A stretch of DNA of 64,000 nt, taken from positions 877,891-941,890 of the forward strand of contig VXAU01004951.1 of assembly GCA_013399695.1 (NCBI GenBank). Reading direction: 5' to 3'. Source of the DNA: Formicarius rufipectus. Lineage: Eukaryota; Chordata; Aves; Passeriformes; Formicariidae. The notes under the pieces are model-generated. The model saw nothing but the letters and a program-made list of their open reading frames with translations, was not told the DNA's origin and made no database searches. A program made the position numbers and the translations under genes. Below are positions 1 through 11,499 of this stretch, piece by piece (the first letter of the stretch is position 1; each line of letters begins with the position of its first letter).

Positions 1-453
1 TAGAGTTTTCTTGATCTCATATTTCTAAGAGTTAGGTAAATAATTTATAGGGTACTCTTCACAAATGGATACAGTGTAATTCAGAGCTAATCTGCTCCTC
101 TGGAGGTACATAAAATTATCAAGCTTATACAAGAGCAGCTAATTAGGAAGCAATCATCATCAACAACAGCTGTTCTTATCTCAGTGAGGGCGGAGGCTTC
201 CCTTGCACCGTCCACTCATCCATTTCCTCTCCCCAGCTTTCCACGAGACAAGCATCTCCAGAACTACTCCTGTGCAACAATTTCTGTCACACTCAGTTCA
301 GTGTTCCTGCTATCCAAGCAGGGAGTTCACTCCTGCAGCAAGTTATCAGCATTTGGCTAGGGATGGATGCATATCTGGGGAGTGGTGGAAGGGTGGGTGA
401 AGTGTCCAAAGTGCATTTGGATCCAGTGTCTCAAAAATGATGAGTGCAGACTT

Positions 454-479
454 GTTGACTACTAGTCAACACTACTAGT
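454..479. repeat. Short inverted repeat overlapping a 9-bp direct repeat
   Basis: GTTGACT at 454-460 and AGTCAAC at 464-470 are perfect 7-bp inverted arms around a 3-nt centre. ACTACTAGT occurs at 458-466 and again at 471-479 (period 13). Seen directly in the sequence. The function is unknown and it may be chance. Confidence 0.7.
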
Positions 480-2049
480 GTGTTTTACATTTATATCAAC
501 CCCAGCATTTCATCTGGGATGAAAACTACAATGCACATTAGAAAAATGAGTAATTACTACAGCAGTACTGTTAAAAAGTAATGGCTAGGAATGTTGCAGC
601 CAGTCCTTCAGTGACCTCATCTTTGCTGGGCAAGAGGTAGTGTCCATCAACTTGTGCCTCAAAAGTGGAGAGTAACCTCCAACCTGAATCATGTGTGAAC
701 TCAGCAGATACCCTTTTCTCTTGTAGTCCCATCACATCACATAATGGAGAGCCAAGCTAGATGTCCTTTGTTGAAACCAGTATTACCTGCTGATTCAGTG
801 TTCTTGCCTCAGTGCCCACTGAAGTGCTTGCTACTAGCAGAGTCTTTGTGTTGTGCAGATGAGATGAAGAGGTAGGAATCAGCTGTGGAAGGTTGGTGGA
901 GAGACAGAGAGAGAATGGGAAAATGGATAAAGGGGTTTTCAAGATCACCGAACTCCCAACTCCATCATATTTTCCCAGTAAATGAAAAAGCCTTGCCAAA
1001 AAGCAGTGAAACTCTGGACATTGGCCACAAATAGAAGGCACATGCTGCTGGAGATAGTTTTCATCCTCAGGAACAAATAACTGAGAAGTTTTTAGAAGGA
1101 CAGGGTATCCTCAAATGTTAGTGTTTTTCCATTTGATTTCTACTTTGTGTGAAGTTCTCATCAGAGCACGCTTCAGACACCAAAGCTGACTCAAGAGAAG
1201 GCCATACTCTCCCACAGAAAACTGCCCAGAGAGCTGCCTCTGGGCATCTCCATTTCTTATTGCTGTTTTCTCACTGACACAAAACACAGGAGAGCTGAGG
1301 GGAAAGGAGAGCTGATTATCAGTGGAAAGACTTTGAGAGGCATTGTGAAAGACAGGCTTCTCCTTAGCAAATGATGTTTTCTGTTTGCATGGCTGCCTAG
1401 CAGAGGACTGCTGCTGGAAGTGGACAGAGGTGCCTGTGAAGTTAGTAGGCTTCTGAGAACATGGAGCAGCAGATCAATAAGCAGTGATGGAGACAACACA
1501 GACCAAGGTTCCTGGGCTCCTGCTGCCTTCCACCTGCTCAGGAGGAGGCAGAAGCTCCAGTACAATGACACAGTCCCAGCTTTAGCTTCCCTCTGTAGCA
1601 CCTGATGGAAGTAATCTCTTTGGAAGAGACAGAGTGGTCTTATGCTGTATTCAAACCTGGTTTTCATACTGCACACAGTGGCCTGCTGGTTCAGAGCCAA
1701 CCATATGCCACCACAGGACTGGAGAGAGTCAGTCTCCCACAGACTCATGAGGTGCAAAAGAGGAGACTGGGTTTGGAGAGAGGAAATATGGGTGTCAGAA
1801 GAGGAATTTAGGGTTGGCAAAGCCTATGACAGCTTTATAGATGAAACCACTGCCAGATGTTAATTGTTTTCTGTGTAGTTTTCAATTGATCTGTAATTTG
1901 ACTGTAGATTCCAGGCTTTTATAATAAATTGTGTACAAAGCTAGCCACTTAAGGAGATAATAAAGACTCAGAGGCAGACAGAGACATAAATTTGCACTTA
2001 TCCAAGAGCAAGAGATGAGTTAGTGCTCTTTGGCAGTGCTTTGTTTTGG

Positions 2050-2089
2050 TTTTTTTTTTTCCCCTCCCCTCCTTCTCCTTCCTTCTTTT
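2050..2089 (+). repeat. Polypyrimidine tract
   Basis: Forty uninterrupted pyrimidines: a T run followed by C/T-rich sequence. It probably arose as low-complexity DNA. It could act as a polypyrimidine tract of a splice acceptor, but no exon is recognisable downstream. Confidence 0.85.
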
Positions 2090-5000
2090 GTTCTGTAGGA
2101 AGAGCATTGAGGGAACCAGAGTTTCTGTACTGTGCAGACAGAGGAGAGAAGTTGAAGGTCAAATCCCAGCCACGCTGCAAATACATTTCTTCTGGCTGGA
2201 GATGCTTCAGCATCCACATAACCCAGCAGATTAAAGATCCTGTTTGCTCTGATGGTGCAGGTGCCGTTTCACTGATCAGACTTGCTCCTCTGTCTTGGTT
2301 CATTTATGCATACCCACACTCACTGGTGTGTCCATCCATCTACTTTTTTGCGTTATCCCTGAAGCAGCTGTTGCCTTCACTTGCCACTGTAGAAGCTTGC
2401 TGTATGGTAATAACCTGCATGTTGGCTTATGCAAAATGAAAGAGTTTTCCCCTTGACAATACTTTTTTTTTCCTAACAAATTATTCAGAGAAAATCAGTG
2501 GCTGCTCTTCATATTCTTGCAGGAAAACTGCATGATGTGAGGATTACAAGGTGCTGTGAGTAGTGTCAAGGTTGTGCATAGAACCACAAAATAGTAAATT
2601 GCATAAAACTTAGCAAAGAGAATATTGAGAAGGCATCACTATGGAGCTCAGCTCCACTCCTGGACTTACCACTGGCATGAGAGCCTGAGCATCAGGTAGT
2701 GGGAACTAGTACTGTTCTGATGGCTTCAGCAAAGCTAAACTGATTTGCATCACCTGATTGTACGGCCCTTTTCCATGGGCTTTGTGAAGGCTGACAGTGC
2801 AATAATATAATTTGCAAAATGCTGAGAACAGCCACTGTGCTGTTGCATAGTTCAAAGTACTCTGCAGGAAGACCATTCTGAAATGGTGAAAACGGCAAGC
2901 ATTCTCTTTTTCTCATCCCTGCCATACAGAGACAAACCTGTGCAGTGAGTGGCTGAGAATGGCTGGTTTCTGTCCATGCTGCCCTGTGATGCTCTGAGCA
3001 CATCCTTCTCTCCAGTGCTATTCCTCACTCTTTTGCTTCTTTCATGCCTAGACATCTCTATATGTTCTTCATAGCTGCCTCCAGTTTTCTTTGCTGCTAC
3101 AGTAGCCGCTTCATTTAGGTTATACTTGGGAGCTGCTGCTTCACAGGAGTTTTCAGGCCTGGTCACCACCTTAAACACTTCTTTCTATAGTTCTAGTTAG
3201 AGTTTGCCTTTGTGTAACCCCCCCTATATGGCAGTGTACATTTCAGGGGTTGTATGATGCTTTGTTTTGGTGCACAAAAGCATTTGTTCATTTGTGTCTG
3301 CCACCGAACATGTGCATCACCCTTTGTTCCTGTCTGACAAAGCATATGGCTAAATTTGCACAGTTTTGGTAGTATATGAAGGAATTTCTTTCAGTGCTTT
3401 TGCGATTCAGGGCTGTGTTAGTTGAGGTCTCTGGGTGTTTGTCTAGCTGTTGGTGCAATTTGGTTCCCTGCCTGAGAAGGGGCCCACACGCAATGCTCAG
3501 TTGGGTTTGCCAAAGCACATAAAAAGCGTATGCATGCGCTGCCTCCAACATGGGCCCATGTGGTGTTTGCTCTGAGGCTCTGAGGATTTTACTCCCTTTC
3601 ACACTCCACCATCTCAGAGCTCTCTGTGTATGTGAGCACAGCTCTCCTGCCCTGTGACTGTAGCACCCTATAAGAACAGGATACCAGCCAACTGCTGGCT
3701 CACAGTGTGGTGTAGACTACCTGTCACATAGGATTAGCTTTTCTGCTGTTGTTTATTATGACAAGCTCTCCTTTTGGGTGCACAGATTTGAAGCTGAATG
3801 CATGCAAAACAGAATTGTGCAAGGTGACAGGCGCTCTGTTTTGTGTATAGATGGAGTTGTGCCTGTTACCCTGTGATGTTGAGTATGAAATCCTGAGTGA
3901 GATTGCTTTAAAAAAAAAAAAAGTATTTGGTTAGTCTTCCTTCAGTTGCATAAAACATCATTGCGCTGGGGTTCCTACAGCATGATTAGCTCCCCTGCTG
4001 AAGAGGCAGCCTAGAAAAAGGAGCAGCAGGAACAGTATTTAATGCTTGGGTCACTGGTGGGGTTTAGTGCAGAGTGGTGCTCAGGGCTGTGAGACTGACA
4101 GAGCTGGTGGGGAATCCAGGGCAGGGAACTCTGGGAGAGCTGGGACAGTGGGCTTCAGCAAAGTACAGAAAGAGCTGTCATGGGAAAATGCACTTTTAAT
4201 TTATTCTGGTCTTCCTTTTTAGGAAGCAGTTAAATTCCTCCATACCAGTTAGAACATCTGCTGACAGATACAGCAGAAAGCAGGTAAACCCTATGAGTGC
4301 AAATATGTCTGGGTATGAACCCTCTTTGTTTCCTCCTCTTCCTTCTGTTACCAGCCTGCCACAAGTGACCTATCTGTGATGCAGGAAATGGGGCATTTTA
4401 TGGTCTAAGATAACCATTTCTGTAAGGCTGAAAGGCTCACAACGTGCTCACATTTAGAGATCTATTAGCTTTTCCCCTTTTGAACCACAGCATTGGTCTT
4501 TACCATTTGGCAATAATTCACTATATCCATGTTTCTTTTCTCATTATGGGATCCTCAGAAGCAGAAGGCAAGTGAGAAAAGATTGGTCAAGTTTTTCCTG
4601 CAGACATACAGAAGGTAGGCAACGAGTTGCAGTTGAAGAATCTATCTTATCTCTGGTTTGTTGGGGGTTTTTTGTCTTTTTTTTCTCCCTGTTTCTCTGT
4701 CATCCTTCAGGGTGCGTTGTACTTGTCAACATGTTAAGCCACTTGGAGTCCTATGTCTTCCAACAGCACCCACAGCGGGGGCAGCCCTCTGCCTGAGGAC
4801 TGACTTCACTGTAGAGAAGGGTGAGTTATCAACCCGAGTGAAAAGGGGGGTCGTGTGTAGGTGTGTTTTTACCTACTTCTGCCCCTGTGGAAATATGTGA
4901 AAGAGAAAACATATCTCAAGGACACCTCTCCTCCCACTTTGGAATCACTTAGCCAGCTGGAGAGGACCTTGAAATATGTCCAGTTTAGCCAAGCTCTGTG

Positions 5001-6113
5001 ATGGGATTTTTTTTTTGTGCTAACAAGACAAGTCACTGTGAAGCACCTGTTTGAGAAGTTTCAGAGATGAATCCCCTTTCCTGCACCAGAGATGCCTCTT
5101 AATCTCTAATCAGCAACTTTCCTAGAGAGGTTGCACAGTCTATGCTGTCATTGGGCAAGATGCCCTTCCCCTGAATCTGTTCCACACCCTGTTTTAATTA
5201 AACAGCCTAATCTTTAAGTGACCCTGTACTGTGACGGCTGCTAGAGGACCTTCAGTGTCCATGCAAGCATAATTACTCACTTCAGGGACACTGTACTTGG
5301 CCATCCAAATTAGGATTCCTTCACTCCTCTTATTTACAGGTTCTGGTATCTTTTCTTCTGTGGTGCCTGGTCCAATCTCCTGCAAGTGGGATTTGTCCCA
5401 GACTCTCCTGCCTGACTGTCATTTAAAGCTGCCTTCTGCCTGGAGTCCTTTGTGGCATGCTGAGGAGTCCTTTCTTTTCTGCTGAGAGCCCACAGCTATA
5501 GGGCTGAGCTCAAGTTATTTCTCTAGTTCAGTGGACGATTTCGAAGTCCTAGAGGACCTGGTTTTGGGCTAGATGATCCATCAGTGAAAGATCAGCAGCC
5601 CCACAGTGCTTAGACTTTCAGTGGGGCTGAAGAAGGGGCTTGATTTGGTACCCTTATCAGGGGAGAGCTGAAGGTTCCACGTGGATGGGTTGAACTGCTG
5701 AACATATGTCTGTATAAATGTTAGCTTATTATGTATTGTAGCTCAAGGGCATTTCAAGGACTCACTCAAAACTGAGAAAGAAAAGGGCTTTACAGGTGGG
5801 AGAAGGAGAAGGTGCCATTGAAATGCTGTTGAGATTGTCTGGTCCTTGCTGAGTTCCTACTACTTCAGCTCCACACAAACTGGAATGTGCAGGGAAGGGG
5901 AAAAACCCTGTCTCTTCAATCAGGAAAGTTGAAATGGCATAAATAAATAAATAACCCTATTCCCTTAATATTCTAGACTGAATCTCAATGAAGCAAAAAT
6001 GAAAGGGCAAGAATGAGAAAATCATAGTTTTTCCTGTGCAGTGTGAATCTGCCATCACATCCTGGCTTCCAGGTAGTAGGATTGCATATGCAATGGCCTT
6101 ATTTACTCTCCCA

Positions 6114-6340
6114 CGATTTTAAAAAAAAATGTTTTCGTTGTGCAGAGCCGAAGCATTTTCTTCTCCGAGTGCTCTGTAGATGGCATCGATGTGTCCTTTT
6201 CCAGGAACGGAATCGGGGATGAATAAGTGGAGTGCCATTGCCATCTACCGGCAAAGAGGGACGTTGCCGTTCTGTGGGTTTGAGGTTATCATTTCCCCCC
6301 CTGCGTTAAAAGGTGAAGCACATGTGTCCATCTCGGGCGT
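6114..6340. promoter_or_regulatory. Isolated CpG cluster with CTCF-like motif, candidate conserved element
   Basis: Thirteen CpG dinucleotides fall within about 227 bp, roughly one per 17 bp, while neighbouring 60-bp lines have none or one. G+C is not especially high, so this is not a classic CpG island. At 6238-6254 the sequence TTGCCATCTACCGGCAA carries a core close to the reverse complement of the CTCF consensus (GCCATCTAGTGG type), with a mismatch in the second half. It also forms a TTGCC/GGCAA inverted repeat. Possible explanations are a constrained regulatory element, an unmethylated site or a younger insertion. Frames are open on both strands (6180-6569 plus, 6306-6677 minus), but neither gives a recognisable protein. 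Confidence 0.35.
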
Positions 6341-6344
6341 TTTG

Positions 6345-9300
6345 GTGGTGGAGTGTGCAGGAGGAGTTTCCAATCTGGATGGCTTGCCTGTACTTAGAAG
6401 TCTCATAGCCCCAGATTCTCAAGTAGGGGTAGGGATACAGCCCTGTCTTGACATTGGCATAGTCGTTACTATGGCATTGGATACTAAAAGTTCTCATTGG
6501 AGATTCCATAGGCATCACTATGTCCAGGTGGGACAGAAAATGCAGCTCTACAGTGCTTTGGGAAAATAAGCTTTGCAACCTCATGCAAAGCCTTGCACCC
6601 GGGACTCCACAACTCTCTGCACAAAAGAGTTGGGTTGTGTGCATTGTAAAGATTCCTCTGAAATGCTCACAACACATCCCTGTCCTTACAGAACTGAGCA
6701 GGACTCATCCACTGTAACACATGCGCGTTCCCAGTGTTGTATTATGGTTTTCTCTACCCAGCTACAGACTTAGTTGCCTTTGCCCTTAAAGAAGAGCAGT
6801 ACACTGGTGCCCTGCTATCTCTGCAGTGCTCTCAAAAGACTTCTGACCTTTAGTTGCACCAGTTGCAAAAGGTGTGAAATGATCACCCCTGGCTCTTCTA
6901 AGCGCAGAAAATAATGAAGGTACAGTTGATGTCCTTTCTCAGTGTCCTGACAGTCTTCATCTTTATTTTTGAAGGGGAAGCACCCAGCATGGCACAGCAA
7001 TGTTTCTGCATAGCAAGGAGTATAACTCTGAGCCATCTTTTCTTATGGGCACTGTTACTCAGATTGATCTAAGTCTTAGTCAGTGAAAATTGAGGGCACC
7101 TGGGATCTCCATCCCCCTTCTTAGAAGATTTTTGCGTTGACCATGAATGATTACACTGGAGACAGGTATTTGATCCTTGGCTAGAAACAATAAGGGTCCA
7201 TGAAGTATGTGAGGATGCATGTAGACTACTCTTTTACAGCCTGAGAAATGGTCGGTGATGGGGGGAAAGGTGAAATAATGGAGAGGAAGCATTCTTTACT
7301 TTCATGGAAAATACTCCTTGTCAAGACCATTAGTGTAAATTTGATGAAACTTTCCTGAGAAAACTTGTCTGAGAAAACTTTCCCTCCCTCTGGTGTATAA
7401 AAGACAAGAAAACAGCAGACTGAATAATGCCCTGAAAACAAAAGGCATCATCTGTGTCTCCACTCATCATTTCATCTTTTTCTTTCATGCTGCTTTTCAA
7501 AGGTGTTTTCTGATAATCTTTGCTTCATTTCACAACAGCCTCAAAACACATCTCAAAACTCCATCTTTCTCTGATACAGAATTCTTACTTTCTGGCTATT
7601 CCTAATCACCAGCCAGTCAAGACTAAAGAACAACTCAGTTCCAGGTATGTTTTCTTCTGCTGAAAGCCATCCCTGCCTTCACAAGCCAGAGAGCAATGGA
7701 GCTGTGCAACACGTGACAGCCCTCTCTAGTTAAAAAGCACAGGGGCACGAAAAGCTTTAGGTGAGAAGGAGTCTGGGAGGGGGGACACAGAAAAAGAGCC
7801 AAAAGCATCAAGGAACATCCACATTCAGCTGAGCAGAGCAGGACTGCATGTGTGTGGAATGGCCTCTGAAGCTGGTGAGTCACAGCTACAAGTACACAGG
7901 CTCCATAGATAAGAGTTTTCTGAAGGAAAGAAGTCCCTATCTTTGCTGTACATTTTTAGAAGCTTCTAGCACTGAGGGACTGCATTCTCTTCTGTTGTTT
8001 CTGTCGTGGGCTCTGACCATCCTTAGTTCATCATATTCCCAATTAGCTTCCCATTCCTGGTGGTCCCCCCACGCTTCAGGCAAATTACTGCCGAGCAGAG
8101 GTGCTTTGCTGTAAGGACAAACAATGAGAAACAAAGAGCAAGGATGTGGACATTACTAGGGGAAATGAACAAGGAAAGATAAAGTTATGGGGCAAAACAG
8201 GTGGCTAAGGTATGAGAATGGAAGTCTTGTAGTCTGGATGTCTTTTTTTCCTGTTTTGCATTTGACTGTGAATGGGGAGGTTTCCTAGTCATCAATAGCT
8301 TAATTTTCAGTGCCTGGCACAGAGGATAAAACTCGTGCACTTTCAGTCTTGACAGCTTCACATTACAACGTAGGAAGCTGCAAAACACTTTCCAAATATT
8401 GGTTTGTTCTTTAAAAGCCTTTTAAAGGAGCCACTTGATTGTAAGTAACAGAAGCATTTGAAACTCTCTGTTCCCTGTGCTGCAGCCAACAGAGAGCAGC
8501 ATAGTTACACACATCATGGACTGCTTTTGATCCAATGCAGTACATTCCCTGTGACTACTTATCCACCCGATACTGGTTTCCCCAGCCACACTTTTGGCTG
8601 TGGGTGTCAGAGTGAGCCCCAAGTGCTGCTCCCACTGTCCCCTCTGTGCCAGAGAGACAGGCAGGCCCTAGAGAGGAGTCCTGCATGGGGAGGACTGCTT
8701 CTTTGCTGTGGAAAGCTCTGCTTCAAATAGGGGATTTGACTTCTTCAAGATCAGTAAGGTAAAATGAAGTAGGGGAGACATTTTTCTTATTGCAGGGCAT
8801 GTGCTCATCCAGAAGGTTAATCTTGCTAGTGACTCCTTGAGTAGCCACTGGGAGTACTGTTCTCTACATTGCATGAGTAGACCTGGCAAGAGGCTTCCCT
8901 TCTGCAGGCAGGAAACTGTACAACAAACACAAGGATGGGTTAGGATGAGTCTGAACCTCCCTACAATGGGAAGCAGGATTCCCAAGTTCATAACACCCAA
9001 ATGTAAATACAATGAGAAGATTAGTTCCAGAAAGTGAGTTGATGATCTGGAAACTCAGGCCTTACATTGGGGCAGTATCTGAACATTTCCTCCTGGGATA
9101 GCAGAGTGAAGCAACTGTGGTGTGGAAATTCTATGCTTGTGCTGGTGCTTGATGGGAAATGTATCATGATCTGACAGGAGACTTTGAGAGGCTGGGTATC
9201 AACCACTGCAGCATCCTACCTCAAATGGAAAGACAACTCAGGAGCTTTCTGTCATGGAGGTAATGCTGGTCCAGTGGCAATAACAGCATAGGCAGATCAT

Positions 9301-11457
9301 TGTTACCAATGCCAAGTTGAGCTTTCACTAAGGCTTGGGCTGGAAACAGTGATAATGAGCTTCAAAACTGTACTTGTTGGTTCATTTCAAACAAACTTGG
9401 CAGCAGACTATCAAAATGTTTACCATCTCTTGTTTTAGGGAGCTAAGCTAGGTAGCATGAGTCTTTGCAGTCATTTGCCCATCTGACAGAGAGAATTCTG
9501 CCTGGGCTTCTAGCCCACTTGTAAAATGAGGGTGCCAGCACTGCCCTGTCTCTCAAGAGTGTTGTGTGGAAAAGGAGGTAGGAGTATGGGTGCTTGCATC
9601 CCTAGGTGACTGAAAAGTGGAGAAGCATGCTATAGTGGCCTAAGGAGGAAGGGGAAGAATGCTGGCTTGAGAGCAATACAGTCCTGTTCAACCCTTGTGG
9701 TAAATTGAGTCAGATCTCCTGACTTGTGACCTTCCATGTGAACGTATGGGAATTGCCCTAGCAGGCTTTGGTTTTGAGGGAGAATAAGGAAAGGCAACAT
9801 CTGTCTAACCAGGGGCCACAACTTTGCTGATACATGTTTGTGCCACATCTCATTTGCTGGTATTAGTGACTACAGCCATGCTGGTACCTCTTCCCTACCT
9901 GAAGAGGTTAGAAGGGGCAGGACCCACTTGCAAAATAACAAATTCTTCCCTTGTGACTGCAGGCATAGCCTCAACAGGGAAACAGTCTGTGTCTCTCTCT
10001 CTGCTAACAACACACACATCCACAAGCCACAGAGAATTAGCCAGATGGTTTCACTTGAAAAAAATAAAAAGCAAAAAGCCATCTGCTCTCCTGTTCTGGG
10101 GATCATGAACTTGACTTCTTGTCTACTGGTATAAATTGAATCTCTCAGAGTGCAGGCAGTGCATGTATGCCCCCAGTTTAGAAATCATCGTGCCTGATGG
10201 GGGCATGAGGACTGGAAACGTCTCCATCACTTGAGTTTCCTGTGGCCAGACGTTCCCAGCATGTGTTGTGGTAACCCTTCCACTGTGAGACAAATGCCAG
10301 CCAGAAAGCTATTTGTTGAGGGAAGGCAGGAGATGCACAGGGCTGAGTGCCGTATGGCCCCAGCTGCCTGAAGCCTGTGTGTAACAGCAGAGGGAGCACT
10401 CACATCGCTCTTGAAGAGGGACATGACTGCCTCGCTTTCCAAACAGATGGAAGGGAGAGCGAGCTGCTTAGAGAATGAATTAGACACTGTGGAAAAAGTA
10501 GTCCAGTCCTTGAGCAGTCCCTGAGATGCTCGTGTATTACACTGAGGTGAGAGAGAAAGGACATTGTCACAATAAGAAAGGGACTACCCTTCAAATGAAG
10601 GTAAGAAAGGTGTTTGCATGATTGACACAGAGAGTAGGACAGTAGCTACCGATCATATACTGGAAAGGCACACAGGATAAAAAGTTATTGTTTAGGGCAA
10701 CCCTGAACTGGGACTAAATAGAGCTTAAAAGCCCAAATCCTTCCTTCAGCACTGGCTTGAATGTTAGATCTGGTTCTAGTTTTGTTCTCCCCTTTTTGAT
10801 TTTGATTTGTGTGATTATCTCAGGAAAGAGATCCCCTGGCTGGAAATGTTGTAGACAACACAGAGGTCAATTCAGCACAGCAAACCAATGTCTCATTTGT
10901 ATTATTAGTGCATAATTGTTTAGTGAGGTGTTGCCAGCAGTCATGTTTTGTTGTAAGGCTTGTTGTATTCACTGTGTTTCTAAAAGCCTGGCTGTTGAAG
11001 GCAAGATATTTTTTTTTTTCTTTCAGTAAGCAGCATGTTTCTAGCCCTTGTGCTTTTGATGAAGAAAACAGACCTGAAAGGTTAAAAACCAAGCGGACTA
11101 ATGAAAAGAACCCAACATTTATTACTTGGACAAAACACAAAACCTTGTGATTTTTAGCTTTGAGGGCCTGACTCCTGACTTTTTTTGCATTGCAGTATTG
11201 GCAATGTGGCACTGAGAAAACACACTGTGAATTGTGTTGGTTTCCTAGGAAGTTAAGTGCTCTAGGAGTTGCTTTCATCCATTCAAGAATATGCAAACTT
11301 AGTACATGACTCTTGTATTCAAGAAAAATAGTTGTAAAATTTCAACTCACTGTTAACAAGCGAGTGGAAAATGAAAGCTCTTTTCTGAAGGAAAAAAAAA
11401 TAAACAAGACCCATCAAGACAAACCCTGTTCAACAAAAGCTTTAAAGCACAAGCTTA
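6345..11457. other. Non-coding stretch, no gene seen
   Basis: Single-copy-looking CpG-poor sequence. Open frames are short and unrecognised. The longest is 158 codons on the minus strand at 10820-11296, with no domain and no codon pattern that I can support. No repeat family is recognised here. Confidence 0.55.
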
Positions 11458-11499
11458 CTTTTATGCAAAGAAATTATCCTTTTATGCAAAGAAATCATC
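11458..11499 (+). repeat. Two-copy 21-bp tandem repeat carrying ATGCAAA motifs
   Basis: The 21-bp unit at 11458-11478 is repeated head to tail at 11479-11499 with one substitution (T to C). Each copy contains TATGCAAAG, close to the POU/octamer core ATGCAAAT. The duplication therefore places two octamer-like sites exactly 21 bp apart, two turns of the helix. The repeat is seen directly. Any regulatory role is inference. Confidence 0.8.

Larger units (their letters stand above)
1..6110. other. Non-coding stretch, no gene seen
   Basis: Typical CpG-poor vertebrate DNA. The longest open frame is 187 codons on the minus strand at 1257-1820. It has no recognisable domain and is rich in Ser/Leu as expected of a chance frame. 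Small structures inside it (an inverted repeat at 454-470 and a pyrimidine tract at 2050-2089) are listed separately. A short phrase near 5555-5580 faintly resembles a CR1 tail but is too weak to call. Confidence 0.6.

Noticed and set aside
1257..1820. 187-codon minus-strand open frame, the longest in the window
   Set aside because: No recognisable domain, Ser/Leu-rich composition typical of antisense chance frames, and no promoter, splice or homology support.
5540..5585. GGGCTAGATGATCC, reminiscent of CR1
   Set aside because: An isolated short match with no flanking CR1 motifs.
6306..6677. 123-codon minus-strand frame with a protein-like stretch
   Set aside because: No recognised domain, and the CpG cluster next to it does not coincide with the frame.
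10820..11296. 158-codon minus-strand open frame
   Set aside because: No family resemblance and no supporting gene structure. Its length is within chance expectation for a 64-kb AT-rich window.
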